Shown in pieces: positions 1-5,108 of a DNA stretch of 5,709 nucleotides; position 1 is the first letter of the stretch, and the number at the start of each line of letters is the position of its first letter. The notes under the pieces are model-generated. The model was not told the origin of the DNA. It searched no databases and saw only the letters and a program-made list of their open reading frames with translations. Source of the DNA: Pseudomonadota bacterium. Lineage in GTDB: Bacteria > Pseudomonadota > Gammaproteobacteria > Pseudomonadales > Cellvibrionaceae. Both the position numbers and the translations under genes were made by a program. The DNA lies in the NCBI GenBank assembly GCA_023416875.1, contig JAEZGT010000245.1, positions 1 to 5,709 of the forward strand, given 5' to 3'.

Positions 1-88
1 CCTCAAAGCGGTCCGGATGGTCGCTCACCACATCCAGAGTGGAAACGCCAATAGAGCCGGTGGAACCGAGAATCGTGAGTCGCTGCAT
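1..88 (-). CDS. dxr: 1-deoxy-D-xylulose 5-phosphate reductoisomerase, N-terminal fragment
   Basis: Partial gene: only the first 29 codons are inside the window, and the rest lies beyond the left edge. The translation from the ATG at 88 begins MQRLTILGSTGSIGVSTLDV, which carries the NADPH-binding GSTGSIG motif (residues 8-14) and the STLDVV segment typical of the DXR amino terminus. The family converts 1-deoxy-D-xylulose 5-phosphate to 2-C-methyl-D-erythritol 4-phosphate with NADPH, in the cytoplasmic MEP pathway that makes isopentenyl diphosphate. That product ultimately feeds the neighbouring UppS. The start lies 5 nt after the cdsA stop codon. No clear Shine-Dalgarno sequence precedes it, so translation probably depends on ribosomes arriving from cdsA (inference). 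The identification is firm despite the short length; completeness of the gene cannot be judged. Confidence 0.93.
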   Translation of the reverse strand, partial: MQRLTILGSTGSIGVSTLDVVSDHPDRFE

Positions 89-93
89 AAGAG

Positions 94-912
94 CTACCAG
101 GAACCGTTAGCGATGATCGTCGCCAACGTAAAAACGGGAACAGCCGCTACCAAACCGTCAATACGATCGAGAACGCCGCCATGTCCGGGGAGTATATGGC
201 CGGAGTCCTTGATGCCGCGAAAGCGCTTCAGCATGCTTTCCAGCAAATCGCCTATGACAGAGACCATTGCAGCTGGCAATGCGAGAACCAATACCAGGTC
301 CAAGCGCAGGTCTCGAGAAAGAGCAAACGCAATACCTAGAGCAGCTACCGCCAATAGTCCGCCGAACACGCCCTCCCACGACTTTCCTGGGCTGACATTG
401 GGAGCCAACTTGTGACGACCAAAACGACGTCCTGCGAAATAGGCGCCTATATCCGCTGCAGCGACCACCAGCACCACGGCAATGACGAGCCAGTGGCCGT
501 TAGGCGAGTTGCGCAGGTGGACAAGGGAAAGGAACGCAGGGATCAGCACCAAGCTGCCAATTGCCATGCGCATCCAGGTCGACTGCCATAAAACTGCGCT
601 GGTGGGATACCCCTGAATCCAGAGAAGCGCCAAGGCCCACCATACGCAGCTGACAATCAGAATCTGCTGCAACTGGAGCCAAGCTGTAAGATGCAATAAC
701 GCTAAAAGCGCGGCGGCTACTGCCACAATAAAGAAGGCGTAAACAATGCGGGCGGGCGCGCTGGTTAAATGGCATAGATTTGCCCACTCCCAGGCGGCGA
801 CGACCGTCACTGCGCCGACGAATACAGCAAACACCAACGGTGGGCAGAGAAACAGCACAGCGATAAACACTGCCGCCATGATCAACGCGGTAATGACACG
901 CTGTTTAAGCAC
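94..912 (-). CDS. cdsA: Phosphatidate cytidylyltransferase (CDP-diacylglycerol synthase)
   Basis: A 272-residue integral membrane protein (E. coli CdsA is about 285). The family makes CDP-diacylglycerol and pyrophosphate from CTP and phosphatidic acid at the inner membrane, the branch point to all major phospholipids. Most of the sequence is hydrophobic, with multiple predicted membrane helices, the first at about residues 6-22. The AAWEWANL segment (39-46), the ADIGAYFAGRRFG region (153-165), SPGKSWEG (174-181) and the complete CDS signature from S226 to D252 (S-x-L-K-R...K-D...P-G-H-G-G-x-x-D-R-x-D) are all present, including the metal-binding acidic residues. I chose the GTG at 912 because MLKQR followed by a membrane helix is the usual CdsA beginning. 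The open frame extends upstream to 1050, but only by reading through uppS. AGGG at 921-924 lies 8 nt upstream as a moderate ribosome-binding site. The start overlaps the uppS stop by 8 nt. Confidence 0.96.
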   Translation of the reverse strand: MLKQRVITALIMAAVFIAVLFLCPPLVFAVFVGAVTVVAAWEWANLCHLTSAPARIVYAFFIVAVAAALLALLHLTAWLQLQQILIVSCVWWALALLWIQGYPTSAVLWQSTWMRMAIGSLVLIPAFLSLVHLRNSPNGHWLVIAVVLVVAAADIGAYFAGRRFGRHKLAPNVSPGKSWEGVFGGLLAVAALGIAFALSRDLRLDLVLVLALPAAMVSVIGDLLESMLKRFRGIKDSGHILPGHGGVLDRIDGLVAAVPVFTLATIIANGSW

Positions 913-1642
913 TAACAGTACCCTGCCCGGCGAGCTGGTCGCCGGTCCGGCCGAACCGCCGTTGGCGCTGATAAAAGTCGGCGATGGCCTCTTCCAAGGC
1001 TGTGCCGTCAAACTCAGGCCAAAGCAGCGGTGAGAAATACAGCTCCGCATATGCGGCCTGCCATAGTAAAAAATTACTGATACGCAACTCGCCGCCCGTG
1101 CGAATGAGCAGATCGAGAGGCGGTAGATCGCTGGTGGACATATGGCGGTCGATGACTTCGGGGGAAATGTCCTCAGGTTTCATATGCCCGGTGAGAACAT
1201 CGTTCAGTACCGCGCGCGCCGCCTGCGCCATATCCCACTGACCGCCGTAGTCCGCCGCGATAACCAAAGTAGAGTCACCTTCGCAGGCTGTACTTTCCGC
1301 TTCCTCTATAGCTCTGCGCAGGCTATCGCTAAAACGACTGCGGCTGCCTATGACCTTGAGCCGCACCCGCTCCTCGGCCAAACGGCGCGCCTCGCGCTTT
1401 AGGTAGCTGTAAAACAAGCCCATGAGCGCTTCCACCTCTTTGGGTGGACGCCGCCAGTTTTCGCTGCTGAAGGCAAATACAGTAAGCACTTCAATGTGGT
1501 TCTTGCGGCAGGCTTCCAGGACATCGCGGATGCGCTCAACACCGGCTCTGTGACCCATGATGCCCTGCTTGCCCTCCCGTTTGGCCCAACGATTATTGCC
1601 GTCCATGATGATGGCCACATGCCGTAATGCCTCAGAACTCAC
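905..1642 (-). CDS. uppS: Undecaprenyl diphosphate synthase (cis-prenyltransferase)
   Basis: A 245-residue cytoplasmic enzyme that condenses eight isopentenyl diphosphates onto farnesyl diphosphate to give the C55 carrier lipid precursor for peptidoglycan and O-antigen. Family motifs are in order: HVAIIMDGNNRWAK (8-21) with catalytic Asp14 (E. coli D26), Arg18, Trp19 and His31; FAFSSENWRRP (56-66) with Ser59, Asn62, Trp63 and Arg65; and RTGGELRISNFLLWQ (181-195) with Arg187 and Ser189, then Glu200, which matches E. coli E213. The usual NYGGR motif is instead D131-Y-G-G-Q135. The start is GTG at 1642, 20 nt after frr. It is supported by GGGAG at 1649-1653 with 6-nt spacing and by the match of MSSEALRHVAIIMDG to the family amino terminus. 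Its last 8 nt overlap cdsA. Confidence 0.97.
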   Translation of the reverse strand: MSSEALRHVAIIMDGNNRWAKREGKQGIMGHRAGVERIRDVLEACRKNHIEVLTVFAFSSENWRRPPKEVEALMGLFYSYLKREARRLAEERVRLKVIGSRSRFSDSLRRAIEEAESTACEGDSTLVIAADYGGQWDMAQAARAVLNDVLTGHMKPEDISPEVIDRHMSTSDLPPLDLLIRTGGELRISNFLLWQAAYAELYFSPLLWPEFDGTALEEAIADFYQRQRRFGRTGDQLAGQGTVSA

Positions 1643-1648
1643 TCACAG

Positions 1649-1653
1649 CTCCC
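1649..1653 (-). promoter_or_regulatory. Ribosome-binding site fixing the GTG start of uppS
   Basis: GGGAG on the minus strand, 6 nt before the GTG at 1642. No in-frame ATG lies near the expected amino terminus, so this site is the main support for the non-ATG start. It sits in the 20-nt gap after frr. Confidence 0.7.
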
Positions 1654-1662
1654 GTAGCGCCG

Positions 1663-2220
1663 TTAAATTTCCATCAGATCTTTTTCTTTCGCCGCCAGCG
1701 CCGCATCCACCTCTGCAACGTATTTGTCGGTGATTTTCTGGATGTCGTCCTGCGCTCTTCTCTCTTCATCTTCACTGATGAGCTTGGCTTTTACCTGCTC
1801 TTTTAACGTGTTATTCGCGTCCCGCCGTACATTGCGAACCGATACGCGAGCGTGTTCCGCTTCAGCGCGGGCCTGCTTGATAAAGCCCTTGCGCGTTTCT
1901 TCTGTTAGTGCGGGCATTGGCACACGGATCAAGTCACCGCTCGTGGACGGATTGAGGCCGAGATCGGACTTCATAATGGCCTTTTCGATTTCTGGAATCA
2001 GCTTTTTTTCCCAGGGGCTGATGGTCAAGGTGCGCGCATCTGAAACGCTGACATTCGCGACCTGTGACAACGGAGTGTCATTGCCGTAGTAAGAGACACA
2101 AACCCCATCGAGAATGCTGGGGTGGGCACGACCGGTGCGAATTTTATTGAAGTTGACTCCGAGCACCTCGACAGCTTTTTTCATCCTGTCCTGTGCATCT
2201 TTTTTAATGTCATTAATCAT
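1663..2220 (-). CDS. frr: Ribosome recycling factor
   Basis: A 185-residue protein, the same length as E. coli RRF. With EF-G it splits the post-termination ribosome so that subunits can be reused. The amino terminus MINDIKKDAQDRMKKAVE begins the long-helix domain. KIRTGRAHPSILDG (26-39) is the conserved hinge entry into domain II, and DLGLNPSTSGDLIRVPMPALTEE (86-108) closes domain II. The returning helices carry ARVSVRNVRRDANN (124-137) with the conserved Arg129, Arg132 and Arg133. The ATG at 2220 overlaps the end of pyrH by 8 nt, and its ribosome-binding site GAGGA (2229-2233, 8-nt spacing) lies inside the last codons of pyrH, so the two genes are probably translationally coupled. Nothing is truncated or missing. 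Confidence 0.98.
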   Translation of the reverse strand: MINDIKKDAQDRMKKAVEVLGVNFNKIRTGRAHPSILDGVCVSYYGNDTPLSQVANVSVSDARTLTISPWEKKLIPEIEKAIMKSDLGLNPSTSGDLIRVPMPALTEETRKGFIKQARAEAEHARVSVRNVRRDANNTLKEQVKAKLISEDEERRAQDDIQKITDKYVAEVDAALAAKEKDLMEI

Positions 2221-2950
2221 GCGTGATGTCCTCGATCAAAGTACCTTCATCACCCCCAACTACTATGTTCAGGAGAGCGCCCGGTTTATCCATGCGGAAG
2301 ACTCTCACCGGCATCCTGTGCTCCTGGCACAGACAGATCGCCGTGAGATCCATTACCCCGAGTTTCTCCGCCAGAACCTGGTCATAACTGAGGTGTTTAT
2401 AACGCGTCGCGGTGGGATCTTTCATCGGATCAGCGGTGTAGACGCCGTCCACTTTAGTGGCTTTCAACACCAGTTCGGCGTTGACTTCTATGCCGCGCAG
2501 ACAGGCGGCGGAATCAGTGGTGAAAAACGGGTTGCCGGTACCGGCAGCGAAGATAACCACCTCGCCATTCTCCAGCAAACGGATGGCGCGGCGACGGTCG
2601 TAATGTTCAACAATGCCACTCATGGGAATGGCGGACATGACGCTGGAAGAAATGTTGGAGCGCTCCAGCGCGTCGCGCATGGCCAGCGCATTCATCACCG
2701 TCGCCAACATACCCATATGGTCGCCGGTAACGCGATCTAGGCCCGCTTTATTCAACGCCGCACCGCGAAACAGATTGCCGCCGCCAATCACCAGCCCCAC
2801 CTGCACGCCTATACCGACGAGTTGGCCGATTTCCAGAGCCATTTTGTCGAGAACCTTGGGATCTATGCCGAATCCCTCGTCTCCCATCAACTGTTCGCCA
2901 CTGAGTTTGAGCAGTATCCGTTTGTATTTGCGATCGCGGGTTGTAGCCAT
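2213..2950 (-). CDS. pyrH: Uridylate kinase (UMP kinase)
   Basis: A 245-residue bacterial UMP kinase of the amino acid kinase fold. It phosphorylates UMP to UDP with ATP in the cytoplasm, and the family works as a hexamer activated by GTP and inhibited by UTP. Motifs seen: KLSGE (15-19) and VIGGGNLFRG (54-63) for phosphate binding; D72-R-V-T-G-D77-H-M-G-M with the UMP-contacting Asp77; GTGNPFFTTDSAACLRG (137-153); and KATKVDGVYTADP (163-175), characteristic of the family. Numbering matches the E. coli enzyme closely. The ATG at 2950 is preceded by GGGAG (2960-2964, 9-10 nt spacing). It lies 110 nt after tsf, beyond a terminator-like hairpin, so it needs readthrough or its own promoter. I found no convincing -10/-35 pair in the 42 nt between hairpin and start. 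Confidence 0.98.
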   Translation of the reverse strand: MATTRDRKYKRILLKLSGEQLMGDEGFGIDPKVLDKMALEIGQLVGIGVQVGLVIGGGNLFRGAALNKAGLDRVTGDHMGMLATVMNALAMRDALERSNISSSVMSAIPMSGIVEHYDRRRAIRLLENGEVVIFAAGTGNPFFTTDSAACLRGIEVNAELVLKATKVDGVYTADPMKDPTATRYKHLSYDQVLAEKLGVMDLTAICLCQEHRMPVRVFRMDKPGALLNIVVGGDEGTLIEDITHD

Positions 2951-2992
2951 GAAACCATTCTCCCAAGCAAAAATTGGCGGCAGTTTAACAGC

Positions 2993-3027
2993 AAAAAGGC
3001 GGGAGAAGCGATCTCCTCCCGCCTTTT
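2993..3027 (-). terminator. Rho-independent terminator-like hairpin after tsf
   Basis: On the minus strand a perfect 12-bp stem pairs AAAAGGCGGGAG (3027-3016) with CTCCCGCCTTTT (3005-2994) around a 10-nt loop, ending in a run of five T. It lies 33 nt past the tsf stop and 42 nt before pyrH. Because the stem begins with A and ends with T it could also work on the plus strand, but no plus-strand gene ends here. A smaller hairpin (AGGGT/ACCCT, 3044-3059) directly follows the tsf stop. Partial termination, lowering pyrH relative to tsf, is the likely role (inference). Confidence 0.82.
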
Positions 3028-3060
3028 CCCATGTGGGTCAAACAGGGTGTAAAAACCCTA

Positions 3061-3933
3061 TCAGCCTTTGGAAGCCTGGACCTGTGCAGCCACTTCGGCA
3101 GCGAAATCCGTCTCTTCTTTTTCGATGCCTTCGCCTACTTCGTAGCGGACAAAAGACACAATTTCGGCACCTGCTTTTTTCGCAAGGGCTCCCACGGTGA
3201 CTTCCGGATCTTTAACGAACGGCTGTTCAGTCAGGCTGGATTCTTTGAGGAATTTGGAAATTCGGCCCATCACCATTTTTTCGACGATCTCCGCCGGTTT
3301 ACCCGCCATATCAGGCTGCGATTTGATGATGTCTTTCTCTTTTTCCACCAAGTCCGCCGGCATTTGGTTCGGATTTACCACTTGTGGATTGACCGCCGCG
3401 ACGTGCATAGCGATATCACGAGCCAATTCAACGGAACCGCCTTTCAGCTCCACCAATACCGCGATGCGGTTATTAGAGTGAACGTAGGAACCGACCACCC
3501 CTGCAGCGGGAGATACGGCGGCGATACGGCGCACACTGATGTTCTCACCAATTTTTTGTACCAGAGCTTCACGGGCAGTTTCCAGTTCACCACTCATTAC
3601 AGCGGCAACGTCTGCTTGTTTGGTGGAATAGGCTTTTTCCAATACTGCGTTGGCAAAGCCGAGGAAGTTATCGTCGCGGGCGACGAAATCAGTTTCGGAG
3701 TTGACTTCGAGCAACAGACCGAAGCTGCCGTCAGCGGCAACGCGCGCCATGACCACACCTTCAGCAGCGGTACGGCCAGCTTTTTTAGCAGCTTTCAGGC
3801 CGCTCGCTTTACGCAGATTTTCAATGGCCAGATCGATGTCGCCATTGGAATCCACCAGCGCTTTTTTGCATTCCATCATGCCGAGGCCGGTGCGCTCGCG
3901 CAGTTCTTTTACCAGATTAGCGGTAATTGCCAT
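3061..3933 (-). CDS. tsf: Translation elongation factor Ts
   Basis: A 290-residue EF-Ts (E. coli 283). It is the guanine nucleotide exchange factor that releases GDP from EF-Tu. Seen in order: an amino-terminal UBA-like helical domain, LVKELRERTGLGMMECKKAL (7-26); the EF-Tu contact segment ETDFVARDDNF (80-90), with the Asp82-Phe83 pair that disturbs the nucleotide site; IGENISVRR (128-136); and HVAA (177-180), whose histidine corresponds to the conserved HIAA motif. A carboxy-terminal module ends at a TGA stop at 3061. I chose the ATG at 3933, giving MAITANLVKELRERTG, because it matches the family and has GAGGA (3941-3945) 7 nt upstream. An in-frame TTG at 3954 is possible but falls before that site. 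It follows rpsB as in most bacteria. Confidence 0.98.
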   Translation of the reverse strand: MAITANLVKELRERTGLGMMECKKALVDSNGDIDLAIENLRKASGLKAAKKAGRTAAEGVVMARVAADGSFGLLLEVNSETDFVARDDNFLGFANAVLEKAYSTKQADVAAVMSGELETAREALVQKIGENISVRRIAAVSPAAGVVGSYVHSNNRIAVLVELKGGSVELARDIAMHVAAVNPQVVNPNQMPADLVEKEKDIIKSQPDMAGKPAEIVEKMVMGRISKFLKESSLTEQPFVKDPEVTVGALAKKAGAEIVSFVRYEVGEGIEKEETDFAAEVAAQVQASKG

Positions 3934-3975
3934 GATTGTGTCCTCAGTCGTCAATATTCAAAGGGTGTGGACGCT

Positions 3976-4002
3976 CAACAAAAAGGGGGTTTCCCCCCTT
4001 TT
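3976..4002 (-). terminator. Intrinsic terminator/attenuator between rpsB and tsf
   Basis: On the minus strand AAAAGGGGG (4002-3994) pairs with CCCCCTTTT (3989-3981) in a perfect 9-bp stem closed by a GAAA tetraloop, followed by a T-rich tail (TTTTTGTTG). It lies 49 nt after the rpsB stop and 43 nt before the tsf start. Because EF-Ts must still be made in quantity, it is more likely a partial terminator or an RNA 3'-end/stability element than a full stop (inference). The A-tract on the other side also makes it bidirectional in form. Confidence 0.8.
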
Positions 4003-4016
4003 CGACTGTCCAGTGC

Positions 4017-4035
4017 ACGCCGCGCTTGGCGGCGT
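4017..4035 (-). other. GC-rich hairpin just downstream of rpsB
   Basis: A perfect 7-bp inverted repeat, ACGCCGC / GCGGCGT, with a 5-nt loop lies 16 nt beyond the rpsB stop. It has no following T-run, so it is not a terminator by itself. It may protect the rpsB 3' end or assist the nearby terminator. A second 7-bp inverted repeat, CCGCAGC (4042-4048) / GCTGCGG (4061-4067), spans the rpsB stop codon. Confidence 0.5.
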
Positions 4036-4050
4036 ATCCAACCGCAGCGA

Positions 4051-4794
4051 TCAAGCTTTAGCTGCGGCTTCGTCCACCTCGACAAACTCATCTTTATTGG
4101 GAACGGCACTGTGCTGCGCGGTACCTTCTAGGCAGGCATCAGCCATCGCGGTCACGTAAAGCTTGATAGCGCGAATGGCGTCATCGTTACCGGGGATTAC
4201 GTAGTCAACACCAGCGGGATCACTATTGGTGTCCACCACGGCGATAACCGGAATACCCAGCTTGTTGGCTTCTTGAACCGCGATACGCTCATGATCGACA
4301 TCGATCACAAACAGTGCGTCCGGCAGGCCACCCATGTCTTTGATACCGCCGATTGTCTGCTCCAACTTCTCCATAGCGCGGGTACGCATCAGAGCTTCTT
4401 TTTTGGTGAGCTTGTCGAAAGTACCGTCTTTGCTCTGGGTTTCCAGATCGCGGTAGCGGCGGATAGATGCGCGGATGGTTTTGTAGTTGGTCAACATACC
4501 ACCCAGCCAGCGATGGCTGACATAGGGCATACCAGCACGGGCTGCTTGCTCAGCAATGGTCTTTTGAGCGGCGCGCTTGGTGCCCACGAAAAGAACTTTT
4601 TTCTTCTGGGCGGACATCTGACGCACCAGCTCCAAAGCTTGGTTGAACGAGGGAACCGTGTGCTCGAGGTTGATGATGTGAATTTTGTTGCGTGAACCGA
4701 AGATGAAGTTTCTCATCTTGGGGTTCCAGTAGCGGGTCTGGTGGCCGAAGTGAACACCGGCGCTCAGCATATCGCGCATGCTTACAGTTGGCAT
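4051..4794 (-). CDS. rpsB: 30S ribosomal protein S2
   Basis: A 247-residue S2 (E. coli 241), a late-assembling protein of the 30S subunit that helps recruit S1. Family landmarks are the amino-terminal GVHFGHQTRYWNPKM (13-27), IHIINLEHT (38-46), the FVGTKRAAQ segment (69-77), HRWLGGMLTN (94-103), the second S2 signature from P158 to P182 (PDALFVIDVDHERIAVQEAN then KLGIP), and VVDTNSDPAGVDYVIPGNDD (186-205). The acidic, alanine-rich tail is ordinary for proteobacterial S2. I chose the ATG at 4794 because MPTVSMRDMLSAGVHFGHQ matches the family and AAGGA (4802-4806) stands 7 nt upstream. The frame stays open to 4911, but those 39 codons fall in the structured leader and do not resemble S2. Expression is probably feedback-controlled by S2 through the leader (known for the family in gammaproteobacteria). 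Confidence 0.98.
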   Translation of the reverse strand: MPTVSMRDMLSAGVHFGHQTRYWNPKMRNFIFGSRNKIHIINLEHTVPSFNQALELVRQMSAQKKKVLFVGTKRAAQKTIAEQAARAGMPYVSHRWLGGMLTNYKTIRASIRRYRDLETQSKDGTFDKLTKKEALMRTRAMEKLEQTIGGIKDMGGLPDALFVIDVDHERIAVQEANKLGIPVIAVVDTNSDPAGVDYVIPGNDDAIRAIKLYVTAMADACLEGTAQHSAVPNKDEFVEVDEAAAKA

Positions 4795-4942
4795 AAATGT
4801 ATCCTTAATACACGTTTGGGTTGAGCCTCCACACATCCCACCATTCAACCCTTCGGTGCGCTTAAGCGACTTTGGGGCACCCAGAACAGTGTGCCGACGT
4901 GTGTGCGACATTGGGTTAGATTCCTGCCGGAAGAGGCAGGGC
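4795..4942 (-). ncRNA. rpsB leader RNA, probable S2 autoregulatory element (tff/t44-like)
   Basis: The 5' untranslated region runs from the predicted start of transcription near 4940 to the rpsB ATG. Visible structures are: a 6-bp hairpin CCTGCC/GGCAGG (4940-4923) at the 5' end; GGCAC/GTGCC (4895-4876); a 10-bp palindrome CGCTTAAGCG (4868-4859); and GGGTTGA/TCAACCC (4851-4818) with a G-rich 20-nt loop. GTGTG in that loop (4834-4830) can pair with CACAC upstream (4905-4899), so a pseudoknot is possible. Gammaproteobacterial rpsB genes are known to carry a conserved structured leader at this spot through which S2 represses rpsB-tsf; in E. coli the region was also annotated as the small RNA tff/t44. 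Assignment rests on position, size and hairpins; I could not align it to the family model. Confidence 0.7.
4802..4806 (-). promoter_or_regulatory. Ribosome-binding site of rpsB
   Basis: AAGGA on the minus strand, 7 nt before the ATG at 4794. It decides the start over the upstream in-frame ATG at 4911. It lies outside the last leader hairpin (4851-4818), in a 23-nt stretch that appears unpaired, so repression by S2 would have to work through the structure upstream. Confidence 0.8.
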
Positions 4943-4946
4943 GCGC

Positions 4947-4975
4947 TTTATACCACAAACCAGTTGCTGGTTAAA
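4947..4975 (-). promoter_or_regulatory. Promoter of rpsB, extended -10 type with GC-rich discriminator
   Basis: On the minus strand TATAAA (4952-4947) is preceded by TG one base upstream, forming an extended -10 element. A weak -35, TTTAAC (4975-4970), stands 17 nt away. The bases after the -10 are GCGCGCC, a GC-rich discriminator typical of stringently controlled ribosomal promoters, so ppGpp/DksA repression is plausible (inference). The same layout is my recollection of the E. coli rpsB promoter. Transcription would begin near 4940. Confidence 0.75.
4958..4972. repeat. Inverted repeat within the rpsB promoter spacer
   Basis: AACCAG-TTG-CTGGTT, a perfect 6-bp inverted repeat with a 3-nt centre, overlaps the -35 element and spacer of the rpsB promoter. 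A dimeric regulator could bind here, but a chance repeat of this size is quite possible. Confidence 0.35.
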
Positions 4976-5044
4976 GCATTCAAACCACGCTTTTCCTCAG
5001 CTGTGCCGCTATGCGGAAAGTATGTTTGCTCGCGCGCTATCGTT

Positions 5045-5050
5045 TAGAAT
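5045..5050 (+). promoter_or_regulatory. Candidate -10 element for map
   Basis: TAGAAT matches the -10 consensus at five of six positions and lies 58 nt before the map ATG. No good -35 stands at 16-18 nt; TTGCTC at 5026-5031 is too close (13 nt). Transcription would start around 5057. This is a weak call, made mainly because the divergent gene needs a promoter in this interval. Confidence 0.35.
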
Positions 5051-5065
5051 ACGTGGCTTTCTCGA

Positions 5066-5081
5066 CGCCGGGTCCCCGGCG
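5066..5081 (+). other. GC-rich hairpin in the map leader
   Basis: CGCCGG / CCGGCG, a perfect 6-bp inverted repeat with a 4-nt loop (GTCC), would lie near the 5' end of the map transcript, 27 nt before the start codon. It has no T-run and so is not a terminator. With the lack of a Shine-Dalgarno sequence before map it may affect translation or mRNA stability, but this is speculation. Confidence 0.4.
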
Positions 5082-5108
5082 ACTACTTGACGACAGCGAC
5101 CCCATACC

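Noticed and set aside
913..1050. In-frame upstream extension of cdsA (46 codons)
   Set aside because: It overlaps uppS over its conserved end and would add a non-hydrophobic tail absent from CdsA proteins; the GTG at 912 gives the usual MLKQR start.
2114..2740. 208-codon plus-strand frame across frr and pyrH
   Set aside because: It is antisense to conserved genes, with no ribosome-binding site and no recognisable domain.
3031..4131. 366-codon open frame on the plus strand opposite tsf and the end of rpsB
   Set aside because: It is antisense to two certain genes, has a composition unlike a normal protein (rich in Phe, His and Arg), no recognisable motif, and spans two intergenic terminators. 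It is a by-product of codon bias in the real frames.
4826..4842. G-rich loop GGTGGGATGTGTGGAGG as a possible G-quadruplex or decoy ribosome-binding site
   Set aside because: The G-runs allow at most a weak two-layer quadruplex, and the GGAGG has no suitable start codon after it (the nearest GTG is followed by a stop after one codon). It more likely belongs to the S2 leader structure.
4795..4911. In-frame upstream extension of rpsB (39 codons from an ATG at 4911)
   Set aside because: It lies in the structured leader and does not resemble the S2 amino terminus, whereas the ATG at 4794 has a good ribosome-binding site and the family start. The upstream ATG has only AGGA about 10 nt before it, within the 5' hairpin.
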